Positions 1-8,187 of a stretch of 64,000 bases of DNA are shown here, in pieces. Position numbers and translations under genes: made by a program. The stretch is from Haloarcula sp. CBA1129 (lineage in GTDB: Archaea; Halobacteriota; Halobacteria; Halobacteriales; Haloarculaceae), in NCBI RefSeq assembly GCF_008729015.1, contig NZ_RKSM01000003.1, positions 372,001 through 436,000 of the forward strand, in the 5' to 3' direction. Under the pieces are notes generated by a model. That model was given only the letters and a program-made list of their open reading frames with translations. It made no database searches and was not told the DNA's origin. Position 1 is the stretch's first letter. The number at the start of each line of letters is the position of its first letter.

Positions 1-324
1 CCCGACGACAACGGTAACAGACATCACGAATGAGTTGAGCATGAACCGCCAGAATTCGAGACCAATGAGGGCATGCCGGTAGTTCGACAGCGCGTGGCCA
101 CCGGGTGCCAAATCGCTGATAGAGGTAACAATCCCGGCCCGCTTCGTCGAGACAAGCGCCGCGATCAACACTGGCAGTACGATCAGAAACACGACGGTAG
201 CTGCGAGCACGTGCAGCGTGACTTGCTCCGTCTCGAATCGCTGGATGCGTTCACTGGCCGTTCGTCCCGCAGCCCGGGAGCGCTCAGCGGCGGCGGTCAA
301 CACAGTGAGAAGTGATCCGAGCAT
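1..324 (-). CDS. ABC sugar-type permease (MalG/UgpE-like), partial
   Basis: Inner-membrane permease of a CUT1-family carbohydrate ABC importer, cut by the left edge of the window so that only the first 108 residues are visible. The frame runs open from an ATG at 324 to base 1. A soluble N-terminus rich in Ala and Arg is followed by a hydrophobic helix (about residues 38-56) and a second one starting near residue 95. A GGAGG ribosome-binding site lies 7 bases before the ATG, inside the last codons of the preceding permease, so the two are translationally linked. The EAA loop and the ATPase gene would lie outside the window. The family call rests on position after a MalF-type permease and a sugar-type binding protein. 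Confidence 0.8.
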   Translation of the reverse strand, partial: MLGSLLTVLTAAAERSRAAGRTASERIQRFETEQVTLHVLAATVVFLIVLPVLIAALVSTKRAGIVTSISDLAPGGHALSNYRHALIGLEFWRFMLNSFVMSVTVVVG

Positions 325-325
325 A

Positions 326-1210
326 TTATCCTCCGTAGTAGGCGTACCTGTCGCTCAGCCGGAACTGGCCGTACATCAACAGCCCGACAGCGACGAACAA
401 CACAACGGACTTCGCCGAGGCGAATCCGAACTCGTAAAACTGGAAGGCCGTCCGATAGAGGTCATAGATGAGGATGTTCGTCGCACCGGCGGGCCCACCC
501 TTTGTCATGAGATCGACCATCGCAAACGTACCGAAAAAGCCGTAGATCGTGTTCATGATGACCAGAAACACGAGCGTCGGCGAGATAATCGGGACGTACA
601 CGCGGAGCAGTCGTTGCGTTCGGGAGACGCCGTCCAGTTCGGCGGTCTCAGTCAACGATTCGGGGACGTTTCCCAGAGCGGCTGTCATGAAGATAACATT
701 GTACCCGACCTGCTTCCACACCGCCGCGATCAACACGACGACGAACGCCTGTGGACCGTTGCTGAACCAGTTGACATCGACACCAAGGGCCTCAATGTAG
801 CCCGTGAAGATGCCGATGTTCGGGTGTGCGATGAACAGGAACACCAGCCCGGCGACTGCCGGCGGGAGCGCGTACGGCCAGATAACCGCCACCAGATACA
901 GCCCTTTCCCGACTTCGACCTCGTGGATGAGAAAGGAGACACACAGGGCAACGGCCATCACACCGACAACGACACACGTAGCGAACAGGACCGATATCAG
1001 GACGCTGCGGAGATATTCCGAAGAGCCGGCTAACCGTCTGTAGTTCTCTAGCCCGACAAACACGTCACCCCGAGCGAGCGAGGCCCGATAGAAGCTGAGC
1101 CCTACCGCACGGACCGTCGGATAATAGAGAAACAACAGCGACACGAGCATCGTCGGTAACAGCAACACACCGGCCTGCAGGCGGTCTGTGAAGACTTCGC
1201 GCGTGGACAT
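326..1210 (-). CDS. ABC sugar-type permease (MalF/UgpA-like)
   Basis: Membrane permease of a CUT1 carbohydrate ABC importer, 294 aa, about six hydrophobic helices. The conserved cytoplasmic EAA loop that contacts the ATPase is visible as TAELDGVSRTQRLLRVYVP near residue 190. The start ATG shares one base with the stop codon of the binding-protein gene (TAATG), and only one base separates its own stop from the next permease, so the three genes form one operon read leftwards. The substrate cannot be named from sequence; glycerol-3-phosphate, oligosaccharides and other polyols are all compatible with the family. Confidence 0.9.
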   Translation of the reverse strand: MSTREVFTDRLQAGVLLLPTMLVSLLFLYYPTVRAVGLSFYRASLARGDVFVGLENYRRLAGSSEYLRSVLISVLFATCVVVGVMAVALCVSFLIHEVEVGKGLYLVAVIWPYALPPAVAGLVFLFIAHPNIGIFTGYIEALGVDVNWFSNGPQAFVVVLIAAVWKQVGYNVIFMTAALGNVPESLTETAELDGVSRTQRLLRVYVPIISPTLVFLVIMNTIYGFFGTFAMVDLMTKGGPAGATNILIYDLYRTAFQFYEFGFASAKSVVLFVAVGLLMYGQFRLSDRYAYYGG

Positions 1211-2586
1211 TAGCTGTAGTATCGGTTTAGTTCTTCTTCGACAGCCGATTTCAGCTCGGAGAGCCCCTCGTCGACGCTGACCTCACCACTGAACAGCTCG
1301 ACTGACATGTCCTGAATCGTTGTCTGGACCTGCCGAGCCGGGCCGATGAGCATCCGTTTCGTCGCCTGCGTGTTGTCGGCCTGTGTCAGCTGGTCGAACG
1401 CGGTGCGGTACATCGGGTTCTCCGCAAACCAGCCGTCGCTTTCGAGTTGCTCGACAGCGGTCTGTCGGATCGGGTAGTAGCCAGTCCCCTTGTGCCAAGT
1501 GATCTGTGCCTCCGGCCGGCCCATGAATTCGAGAAAGCTGCCGATGTCGTCTTGGCGACCCTGTGGCAGTCCGGAGGGAACGAACCACGATGCGCCACCG
1601 ATAACCGGCCCGGTTCGGTCGCCGTCGATAGTCGGATAGAAGGCGTTGTCGACCTCGAATCCGTTCTCCGCCGCGCCGGACCGGATCCCAGTGACCGATG
1701 CCGTCGAGGTCAGCAACATGGCGGCCTGCCCCGTAAGGAACGTAGACGTTGCTTCCCCCCAAGCCTCGATTCCGGGGTTGCTGAACAGGCCATTGTCAGC
1801 CATCTCATGCCACCACTCATACAGTGACCGAGCCGTGTCGGTGTCCGTTCGCATCGTCGTCGGCTGGCCGGCATGGCCGTTCTCGGCGTCAAGAAGCGTC
1901 TGTCCGTCGACGGCGTAGAAGTGCTCGACGAACCAGACATGGTTCGGCCACGTGAGACCGGCTTCGGTGACGCCTTCGTCGACAAGCGTCTGCGAGTAGT
2001 TGCGTACTTCCGCCAGTGTGGTCGGCGGGCTGTCCGGGTCAAGTCCGGCTTCCTCGAACGCCGACCGGTTGTAATAGAGGATGGCGTTGGAGTTATTGAA
2101 CGGCATCGACGTGAGCGTCCCATCGATAGTGAAAAACGAGGTCACGTTCGACAGGAAGTCATCAACTGGATAGTCGTCGGAGAGCAGGTTCTCAACGGGC
2201 TCGACGGCGTCCGTATCGAGGACCTGTTGGGCGAACAGACTGTCGATCTGGAAGACGTCGGGGACCTCGCCGGAGTCGAGTGCGCTCAGTGTGTTCGTCA
2301 GTACCCCCTCGTAGGAGTCCTGAAAGACGAGGTTCGCGTTGATACCTGTCTCGGACTGGAACTGGTCGACCAGCCCCTGCAGCGTCTCACCGTTGGTACC
2401 ACCCATGGCATGCCAGATAGTGAGGCTGTCTTCGTTGACCGGCCGCACACCAGCACCACTGCTACTGCTACACCCGGCTAGACCCACGGTCCCAACCGTG
2501 AGCGCAGTCCCCGATGCTTTCAGAACCGACCGCCGCGATACATGGTCGTTCCCGCCACCACTGTGAACCATACCCTGTGCCAGCAA
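1210..2586 (-). CDS. ABC transporter substrate-binding lipoprotein (CUT1 family)
   Basis: Extracellular solute-binding protein of the importer encoded downstream on the same strand. The N-terminus carries a Tat signal (SRRSVLK) and a lipobox LAGC, with the lipid-anchored Cys near residue 39. It is therefore exported folded and anchored to the outer face of the membrane, as usual for haloarchaea. About 458 aa, the size of UgpB/MalE proteins, with family features such as LTIWHAMGG after the signal. The ATG at 2571, fifteen bases in, is an equally good start and gives a more typical signal peptide. An AT-rich stretch with TATA-like sequence lies at about 2597-2625. Ligand unknown. Confidence 0.9.
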   Translation of the reverse strand: MLAQGMVHSGGGNDHVSRRSVLKASGTALTVGTVGLAGCSSSSGAGVRPVNEDSLTIWHAMGGTNGETLQGLVDQFQSETGINANLVFQDSYEGVLTNTLSALDSGEVPDVFQIDSLFAQQVLDTDAVEPVENLLSDDYPVDDFLSNVTSFFTIDGTLTSMPFNNSNAILYYNRSAFEEAGLDPDSPPTTLAEVRNYSQTLVDEGVTEAGLTWPNHVWFVEHFYAVDGQTLLDAENGHAGQPTTMRTDTDTARSLYEWWHEMADNGLFSNPGIEAWGEATSTFLTGQAAMLLTSTASVTGIRSGAAENGFEVDNAFYPTIDGDRTGPVIGGASWFVPSGLPQGRQDDIGSFLEFMGRPEAQITWHKGTGYYPIRQTAVEQLESDGWFAENPMYRTAFDQLTQADNTQATKRMLIGPARQVQTTIQDMSVELFSGEVSVDEGLSELKSAVEEELNRYYS

Positions 2587-2851
2587 GGCATGAAGAATGA
2601 ATGATTATAATTGCTCTCTATAGCAGACAGTACCTGTACAGTGCCCTCATGACTGACCGATACACGTAGTGAGCAGCTAGCCTCTATCTCCGTGCGTTCG
2701 GAGGGTATCCTTCCGTCTCCCGCAACCACGTCAGAACGAAAACAGAAGTGTGACTCCAGACTGGAGCACCGTTGACTTTTGATAGCTGCAGGCGACTGAT
2801 TCGGCGTATGCTGAACCAGCCGTTAATTGTGTTATCCGCTTACCGGGCGTT

Positions 2852-3970
2852 GTGACAGTATTCGACGCAACGACACTCAATGAGTTGTCGTTTGACAACC
2901 GGATTGGTCTCGCGCCGATGACACGAGTGAGCGCCACCGACGACGGCCGTGCTACGGCGGAGATGGCACAGTACTATCAGCGGTTCGCGAAAGGTGGATT
3001 CTCGTTCCTGATCACGGAGGGGACGTATCCCGACAAAGCATACAGTCAAGGGTACCTGAACCAGCCCGGTCTAGTGACCGACGCGCAGGCAGCCGCATGG
3101 CAACAGGTCACCGAGGCAGTCCACGACGCTGATGTCCCGATTTTCGCCCAGTTGATGCATGCCGGTGCGCAGAGTCAGGGGAACCCGCATGTCGATGGGG
3201 AACAGACAATCGCCCCATCAGCGGTGCAACCGGACGGAGAAAAGGCCGAAGCCTACGGTGGGAGCGGTGAATTCCCGACGCCCAAAGCAGCCACAGTCGA
3301 CGACCTCGACGATATCCGTGACGCATTCGTCAACTCGGCTGAAAACGCCATCGAAGCGGGATTCGACGGGGTCGAGATACACGGTGCAAACGGATATCTG
3401 CTTCATGAATTCCTCTCGGCTGAATTCAACCAGCGTGATGACGAGTACGGCGGCGAACCCGCAAATCGAGTTCGCTATCCACGTGAGGTTGTCGCAGCAG
3501 TCGACGGGGCCACGCCCGCCGATTTCGTCGTTGGTATCCGTGTCTCACAGTCGACCGCCCTTGATGAGGACCACCAGTGGCCCGAGGGTGAAGACGCCGC
3601 AGCGGTGTTCTTCGAGGAACTGTCGTCGGCCGGTGCCGACTACATCCACGTTACTGAACCCGATGCGACCACGCCGGCGTTTGGCGACGACGGACCGACG
3701 CTGGCCGAGGCCGCGGCCGAGTACGCCGCGGATGAGACGGTCATCATCGACAACGGTGGGCTTGGAACGCCTGACGCGGCCCGCGAGAAGGTCGATAGCG
3801 GGGCCGATCTAGTAACGCTGGCGACGAGTGCACTCGCCAATCCCGACTGGCCTGAGAAAGTCTCGGAGGGTGAAGAACTGACCGCGTTCGATCCTGCCAC
3901 GTTCCTCGCTCCGTCCGCAGAGCTTTCCGAGCATGAACTGCAGACAAGCGGTGCCTCGGCCGACGACTGA
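2852..3970 (+). CDS. NADH:flavin oxidoreductase, Old Yellow Enzyme family
   Basis: FMN-dependent TIM-barrel oxidoreductase, 372 aa, a full-length single-domain OYE without the extra reductase domains of 2,4-dienoyl-CoA reductase. Family features are visible in order: an N-terminal strand with RIGLAPMTR, QLMHAGAQSQ near residue 110, FDGVEIHGANGYLLHEFLS near residue 175, NRVRYPREV, and a C-terminal phosphate-binding segment around IDNGGLGTP. Such enzymes reduce activated C=C bonds of enones or unsaturated acyl groups using NAD(P)H. The start is a GTG; no ATG fits better. It stands alone between an ABC operon in the opposite direction and a thiolase gene, so the substrate is open, although an unsaturated acyl or cyclic enone intermediate would suit the surroundings. 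Confidence 0.85.
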   Translation: MTVFDATTLNELSFDNRIGLAPMTRVSATDDGRATAEMAQYYQRFAKGGFSFLITEGTYPDKAYSQGYLNQPGLVTDAQAAAWQQVTEAVHDADVPIFAQLMHAGAQSQGNPHVDGEQTIAPSAVQPDGEKAEAYGGSGEFPTPKAATVDDLDDIRDAFVNSAENAIEAGFDGVEIHGANGYLLHEFLSAEFNQRDDEYGGEPANRVRYPREVVAAVDGATPADFVVGIRVSQSTALDEDHQWPEGEDAAAVFFEELSSAGADYIHVTEPDATTPAFGDDGPTLAEAAAEYAADETVIIDNGGLGTPDAAREKVDSGADLVTLATSALANPDWPEKVSEGEELTAFDPATFLAPSAELSEHELQTSGASADD

Positions 3971-4140
3971 CAGTTCGGACACAAGATACCGCGACCTAAA
4001 AGCCGATCCGAACGCCGATTCGGAGGGAGTTAAATCACAGACGAGCGCCCCCGGCGGCACCTGCGGTCTTCTGTTCGTGGTCCGACGGCGTAATGTTTCA
4101 ACTATCTAAAAAATGGGAATGACTAACTAGGGTCGCAGAG

Positions 4141-5325
4141 ATGTGGGACGTACAGATGCCAGACCCAGTCATCGCGTCGGTCGGTGCCTCGCCGCTCGGT
4201 CGCACGGACCTCCCGGGCCGCGACCTGTTTTCGGTCGCTCTTGCGGAGGCGTTCGACGAACTGCCCGACCCTGCCGAGATCGTCGAGGCAGTGTACGTCG
4301 GCAACCAGTCGGAGACCTATGAACACCAGATCATGCAGGGGACGCTGCTGGCCGAGTGGGCCGGCCTCCGTCATGTGCCCGCCGAGCGGGTCGAAGGATG
4401 CGCGGCCGCGGGCGCGCTCGCGCTACGGCACGCAGTCAAGGATGTCCGCAACGGCGAACACGAGGCCGTACTCGCGTGCGGCGTCGAAAAAATGACATCC
4501 GCAGGCACGAGCGGCGCGACGGATGCACTGTCGGCGGCGTTTGACCGTGCCATCGAGCAACGCTCCGGCATCACCGCGCCGAGCCAGTACGCACTGCTCG
4601 GCCAGCGCTACCTCCACGAGACTGACGCCACGGAGCGCGACCTCGCCGAGATCGCGGTGAAGAACCACGCCAATGCCGCTCGCAACCCACGGGCACAGTT
4701 TCCAAAGGAGATCGACGTCGAGACGGTCATGGAATCTGACCCCGTCGCCCCACCGCTGAAGCTCTTCGACTGTGCGCCGGTCGGAGACGGCGCTGCGACC
4801 GTCCTCGTGACGACCGCCGAGCTGGCGGCTGACCTCGACCAGCCACAAGTTCGCGTCGCGGGCAGCGGGGCCTCCGCGAACAACATCGCAGTCGCCGAAC
4901 GGGACATGACCGACATCGCAGGTGCTCGGAATGCCGCCGAGACGGCCTACGAGGAAGCGGGCATCGACGCCGCGGCCGTCGACATCGCGGAGGTCCACGA
5001 CGCATTCACCGTCTGCGAGGCGCTGCTTGCGGAGGCCGCCGGCTTCGCCCCCAAGGGAGCGGGCTATCAGAGCTACCGGCCGCCAGCGGAGCGGGCTGAC
5101 GGCTGGACGGACGTGCAGTTGAGCCCGAGCGGCGGTCTGAAGGCCCGCGGTCACCCCATCGGCGCGACCGGGCTCTTGCAGGCGCTCGAAGCCTACGAAC
5201 AGCTCACGGGGGCCGCAGGCGACCGGGCGGTCGAAGGTGCCGAGACGGCCCTGTTGCTCAACGAAGGAGGCGTCGCGGACGCGGTTACCGTTGGCCACGT
5301 GCTCACGACGGCGGAGGCACAATGA
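4141..5325 (+). CDS. Thiolase-family acyl-CoA acetyltransferase
   Basis: Thiolase-fold enzyme, 394 aa, of the archaeal/SCPx-like class that works with an OB-fold partner. The likely nucleophilic Cys is in VEGCAAAGALA (near residue 84), and the active-site His is in GHPIGATG (near residue 338). It either condenses acetyl-CoA or cleaves 3-ketoacyl-CoA; direction cannot be told from sequence. The stop overlaps the start of the DUF35 Zn-ribbon gene by four bases (ATGA), which is the usual arrangement for this thiolase class. An alternative ATG lies at 4156. The upstream sequence has a TATA-like AT-rich stretch about 25-40 bases before the ATG, suggesting a short-leader or leaderless transcript. 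Confidence 0.88.
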   Translation: MWDVQMPDPVIASVGASPLGRTDLPGRDLFSVALAEAFDELPDPAEIVEAVYVGNQSETYEHQIMQGTLLAEWAGLRHVPAERVEGCAAAGALALRHAVKDVRNGEHEAVLACGVEKMTSAGTSGATDALSAAFDRAIEQRSGITAPSQYALLGQRYLHETDATERDLAEIAVKNHANAARNPRAQFPKEIDVETVMESDPVAPPLKLFDCAPVGDGAATVLVTTAELAADLDQPQVRVAGSGASANNIAVAERDMTDIAGARNAAETAYEEAGIDAAAVDIAEVHDAFTVCEALLAEAAGFAPKGAGYQSYRPPAERADGWTDVQLSPSGGLKARGHPIGATGLLQALEAYEQLTGAAGDRAVEGAETALLLNEGGVADAVTVGHVLTTAEAQ

Positions 5326-5753
5326 CTGACAGTCCCCTCGATACGACCGACCCGCGGACACTGCCGGGCTTCTTCGATGCCCTCGCTGATGGCGAACTTC
5401 TGGGTGGGGTCTGTACGGACTGTGGACAGGTCCTGTTGCCGCCGCGGCCGGCCTGCTACGCCTGTGGCAGTCGGGCTGTCGATGTTGAACCACAGTCCAC
5501 CGAAGGCCAGATCTTCTCGTACACGGCAGTCCACACGCCACCGCCGGCGTTCGCGGCGGACGCGCCCTACACGGTCGCCGTCGTGGAACTCTCGGACGGT
5601 GGCCGCCTGCTTGGCCGCGTGGCCGCCGACTATGCCGATGTCGCTATCGGTGACGAGGTCGAGCTCACGGTACGGGAGCCGACGGCTACAGAGCGTGAAA
5701 TTGCGCTCGACTACGAGAGCGACTGGCCGGTCCACGTCTTCGAACCCCGGTGA
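5322..5753 (+). CDS. DUF35 Zn-ribbon/OB-fold acyl-CoA-binding protein
   Basis: Small accessory protein of 143 aa. The N-terminal half has a rubredoxin-like zinc ribbon with two pairs of cysteines (CTDC and CYAC, residues about 31-49). The C-terminal half is an OB-fold with the typical SYTAVHTPPPAF strand. In archaeal thiolase complexes this family (ChsH2-like, DUF35) bridges the thiolase and a partner enzyme and helps channel acyl-CoA. Overlap with the thiolase gene just upstream supports a thiolase-DUF35 complex. It has no catalytic motif of its own. Confidence 0.85.
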   Translation: MTDSPLDTTDPRTLPGFFDALADGELLGGVCTDCGQVLLPPRPACYACGSRAVDVEPQSTEGQIFSYTAVHTPPPAFAADAPYTVAVVELSDGGRLLGRVAADYADVAIGDEVELTVREPTATEREIALDYESDWPVHVFEPR

Positions 5754-5908
5754 GAGGCAAGCCGACTCCATAGCGGATATCGGCGGTTGGTCCTGAGCGT
5801 CGGTGCAGTCGTCGCCTGCAAGCGGACTGGCGAGGAACGCCGAGGACTATCTGCACTGTGTGGATATGAGTGGGCATACACGCACCCCGTGATTGCTTGG
5901 AATAGAGC

Positions 5909-5938
5909 ATCAGGTGTATTTCGATCAGGTGTATTTCG
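5909..5938. repeat. Tandem 15-bp direct repeat in origin region
   Basis: Two perfect adjacent copies of ATCAGGTGTATTTCG. They lie about 90 bp outside the leftmost origin-box-like repeat. No coding frame explains them. Their role is unknown; they might be an iteron-like protein site or a replication-slippage product. Confidence 0.75.
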
Positions 5939-6028
5939 AGAACGGATGGTTGTGATTGTCTGAGTCGATTCTGTGGCAGGGAAGGAGTAGATGTCAGTCT
6001 CAGAAGCTGTAACAGGACTGGCTTCACA

Positions 6029-6055
6029 CCCCCACCCCACTGGTTCCGCTGTTAG
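6029..6055 (-). repeat. Origin-recognition-box-like repeat 1 (inverted)
   Basis: Read on the minus strand it contains CTAACAGCGGAACCAGTGGG followed by more G residues. It is the only copy upstream of orc1 in this orientation, so it forms the left arm of an inverted pair with the boxes from 6226 onwards. The terminal G tract matches the G-string described for haloarchaeal origin boxes. Confidence 0.8.
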
Positions 6056-6225
6056 GAGATAAATAGACGGCACCACCCCCATGTGAGGGGGTGCTTTGCT
6101 ATACTGTGGTAACGTGCTACGGTTCTGGTTTTTTGCCGACACACTTGAACTTATTCACTAGCTCTAGAAATATTCTGCCCGTAGTTCGGATTGCAGTCCG
6201 AATGCATCCCCACCGACTCTCAGTC

Positions 6226-6252
6226 CTAACAGCGGAACCAGTGGGGTGGGGG
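6226..6252 (+). repeat. Origin-recognition-box-like repeat 2
   Basis: Plus-strand copy, essentially identical to the box at 6029-6055 in inverse orientation, about 170 bp away. The pair with its AT-richer interior is the best candidate for the duplex-unwinding region. Confidence 0.8.
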
Positions 6253-6462
6253 TATGCGTATCCCCCATCCCATATGGTGTACTCTGTTTCGACAATTCAC
6301 GGCAGAGATACTGGGAGCAGGAGATACCAGAGTCATGACCGCTCTATGGGATAAACTCGCTCTAACAGTGGCAGTGAACACCCTCGCAGTTACAATCCGA
6401 GATACTCGACCTACGCAGACGGGAGAAACGGCACGCTCTCTTAGCCTATTCTCGTTTTCTCG

Positions 6463-6490
6463 CCTAACAGCGGAAGTGGTGGGGTGGGTG
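6463..6490 (+). repeat. Origin-recognition-box-like repeat 3
   Basis: Plus-strand copy with core CTAACAGCGGAAGTGGTGGG. An inverted half copy (TTCCGCTGTT) lies about 20 bp downstream at 6511-6520. Confidence 0.75.
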
Positions 6491-6578
6491 TGGTCGGTTC
6501 ACCGCTGAAATTCCGCTGTTCAACCACTCAGCGTTATCGGGTTCCGGTCCTCGAAGAAGGCACTTCTTGGCGACCGTG

Positions 6579-6607
6579 CTAACAGCGGAAGTAGTGGGGT
6601 GGGGGAG
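6579..6607 (+). repeat. Origin-recognition-box-like repeat 4
   Basis: Plus-strand copy with core CTAACAGCGGAAGTAGTGGG followed by GTGGGGG. Part of a cluster of three boxes that leads into the orc1 promoter. Confidence 0.75.
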
Positions 6608-6633
6608 TAGTCAACAAGGTGTTCCACCACTCA

Positions 6634-6660
6634 CCTAACAGCGGAAGTACCGGGGTTGGG
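6634..6660 (+). repeat. Origin-recognition-box-like repeat 5
   Basis: Plus-strand copy with core CCTAACAGCGGAAGTACCGG and a slightly degenerate G tract. It lies directly upstream of a TATA-like sequence (TTTATATA, 6663-6670), so Orc binding here could also repress orc1. Confidence 0.7.
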
Positions 6661-6677
6661 CATTTATATACTTAGTC

Positions 6678-6704
6678 GAACAGCGGAAGCAGCGGAACCA
6701 AAGG
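6678..6704 (+). repeat. Degenerate origin-box-like repeat 6
   Basis: Contains ACAGCGGAAGCAGCGGAACC, two overlapping cores without the long G tract. It lies between the TATA-like sequence and the orc1 start and may be an autoregulatory site rather than an origin box. Confidence 0.5.
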
Positions 6705-6735
6705 TTAAGACAGTTCGTGTTGCAACTACATACAA

Positions 6736-7923
6736 ATGAGCGACATTACGTTTTCGCCGACCTCCACAATATTCGAACAACGCGAGGCACTACTCGAAGA
6801 GTGGACCCCTGAGGAGCTTGTCGGGCGTGACGAGGAGCTCCAGAAGTATCACGCTGCTCTTCAGCCAGTCATCAACGACGAAACCCCGTCAAACATCTTT
6901 CTGTACGGGAAAAGCGGCGTCGGAAAGACTGCTGCCACCCGGTACCTGCTCTCCGCTTTGGAACGTGATGCAGCAGATGTTGACGGGCTGGACCTCAGTA
7001 CGGTCGAAGTCAACTGTGATGGTCTCAATTCGAGCTATCAGGCCGCGGTCGCAATCGTCAACACACTTCGTGACCCGGCGAATCAAATCTCCAACACCGG
7101 ATATCCACAGGCTTCAGTGTACCAATTCCTTTTCGACGCACTCGATGATCTGGGCGGAACGGTACTTATTGTTCTTGACGAGGTCGATCACATCGAAGAC
7201 GATTCGCTGCTGTACAAACTTCCCCGCGCCAGATCGAACGGTGATATCTCCGAGGCGAAGCTGGGTGTCATCGGTATCTCGAACGACCTCGATTTCCGCA
7301 ACCAACTGTCCTCGAAAGTCCGGTCGAGCCTCTGTGAAAAGGAAGTGTCGTTTTCGGCCTACAACGCCAATGAGCTACAGCTCGTGCTGAAACAGCGTGA
7401 GGCCGTCGCGTTTCAGGACGATGTTCTCGATGACGGTGTCATAGAAATGTGTGCTGCGTACGGTGCGAAAGACTCCGGGGACGCCCGTCAGGCTCTGGAT
7501 CTCCTGCTTGAAGCTGGTGACCTTGCGCGAGAGTATGACGATGAACTCGTCACTGAACACCACGTACGCGAAGCCCGGCAACGACTTCAAACTGATCAGG
7601 TCGTCGAGGGCATTCGTAACTACTCTGATCACGGGCAACTCGTTCTCTATGCACTCACTGGGCTCGCCGAAGACAATGACACCCCAGCTCGGACACGGGA
7701 TATTCTGGGCGCGTATCAGGAACTAGCGCGTGATGAGGGTCTGGACCCGGTTTCAGAGCGGTCGGTCCGTGACTATCTCGGTGAACTCACACAGCTTGGA
7801 ATCGTGTCCTCAACGGAGTACAACCGGGGGAAAGGCGGTGGGAAGTACAAGGAATTCGAGCTAGAGCAATCCATCAGCTCAATCAAAACGGGCCTGTCAG
7901 AACTCCTGAAAAAAAGTCCGTGA
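6736..7923 (+). CDS. orc1/cdc6: Orc1/Cdc6-type replication initiator
   Basis: Origin-recognition AAA+ ATPase, 395 aa, the usual length. Walker A is GKSGVGKT (residues 58-65), Walker B VLIVLDEVD (about 143-151), and sensor 1 is VIGISND (about 178-184). A lid domain with the GDARQALDLL sensor-2 region (near residue 250) precedes a C-terminal winged helix (about 300-390) that binds DNA. The protein should bind the repeats on both sides of its gene, open the DNA and recruit MCM. The start ATG is preceded by a TATA-like element at 6663-6670. Repeats 7 and 8 begin within the stop codon. Haloarchaea usually have several Orc paralogues, each tied to its own origin, so this one probably serves only this origin. 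Confidence 0.95.
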   Translation: MSDITFSPTSTIFEQREALLEEWTPEELVGRDEELQKYHAALQPVINDETPSNIFLYGKSGVGKTAATRYLLSALERDAADVDGLDLSTVEVNCDGLNSSYQAAVAIVNTLRDPANQISNTGYPQASVYQFLFDALDDLGGTVLIVLDEVDHIEDDSLLYKLPRARSNGDISEAKLGVIGISNDLDFRNQLSSKVRSSLCEKEVSFSAYNANELQLVLKQREAVAFQDDVLDDGVIEMCAAYGAKDSGDARQALDLLLEAGDLAREYDDELVTEHHVREARQRLQTDQVVEGIRNYSDHGQLVLYALTGLAEDNDTPARTRDILGAYQELARDEGLDPVSERSVRDYLGELTQLGIVSSTEYNRGKGGGKYKEFELEQSISSIKTGLSELLKKSP

Positions 7924-7944
7924 CCCCACCGGTTCCGCTGTTAG
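7923..7944 (-). repeat. Origin-recognition-box-like repeat 7
   Basis: Minus-strand copy (core CTAACAGCGGAACCGGTGGG) starting in the stop codon of orc1. It faces the plus-strand boxes upstream, so the whole gene is bracketed by boxes in opposite orientation. Confidence 0.75.
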
Positions 7945-7945
7945 C

Positions 7946-7968
7946 CACCCCACTGGTTCCGCTGTTAG
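7946..7968 (-). repeat. Origin-recognition-box-like repeat 8
   Basis: Second minus-strand copy (core CTAACAGCGGAACCAGTGGG), in direct tandem with repeat 7 at a 23-bp period. Nothing else is recognised between here and 8187. Confidence 0.75.
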
Positions 7969-8187
7969 CACGTCCAGACGGTTGCGTCGTCGATGGCAAA
8001 CAGCCGAAAAGCCCGGCCACCAGCGAACGTTCCGCCCGAATTCGTCTGCTCACGCTCAAGTCTGATGAGGGTATCAAACTGTGACCGAGACGCACGAATC
8101 GGTGCAAGGATGTCCCGACGACGGTACATATATGCCAGTGGAACAAGAGGTTGCTAAGAGCATCAGCAAAACAACTGAGGGCAGGTA

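Larger units (their letters stand above)
5754..6735. other. Replication origin region, non-coding
   Basis: A stretch of almost 1 kb with no convincing gene, directly upstream of orc1/cdc6. It carries six copies of an origin-box-like repeat with core AACAGCGGAA followed by a G-rich tract. The leftmost (6029-6055) is on the minus strand and the other five (from 6226) are on the plus strand, so the outer boxes face each other across a relatively AT-rich segment at about 6085-6190. Two more boxes lie immediately after the orc gene. A tandem 15-bp repeat is at 5909-5938 and a C-tract/G-tract hairpin at about 6071-6094. This is the layout of a haloarchaeal Orc-dependent origin: an Orc gene plus inverted boxes around an unwinding region. 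Origin activity itself is inferred. Confidence 0.8.

Noticed and set aside
218-1033. 271-codon plus-strand open frame
   Set aside because: Lies antisense to the ABC permease, with Arg/Asp/His-rich low-order composition typical of shadow frames in GC-rich DNA.
4423-5541. 372-codon minus-strand open frame
   Set aside because: Antisense to the thiolase and DUF35 genes, whose motifs are unmistakable; composition is Arg/Gly-rich without any domain.
6029-7968. CRISPR-like repeat array
   Set aside because: Repeats occur in both orientations with unequal spacing and surround an orc gene, so they are origin boxes. No cas genes are present.
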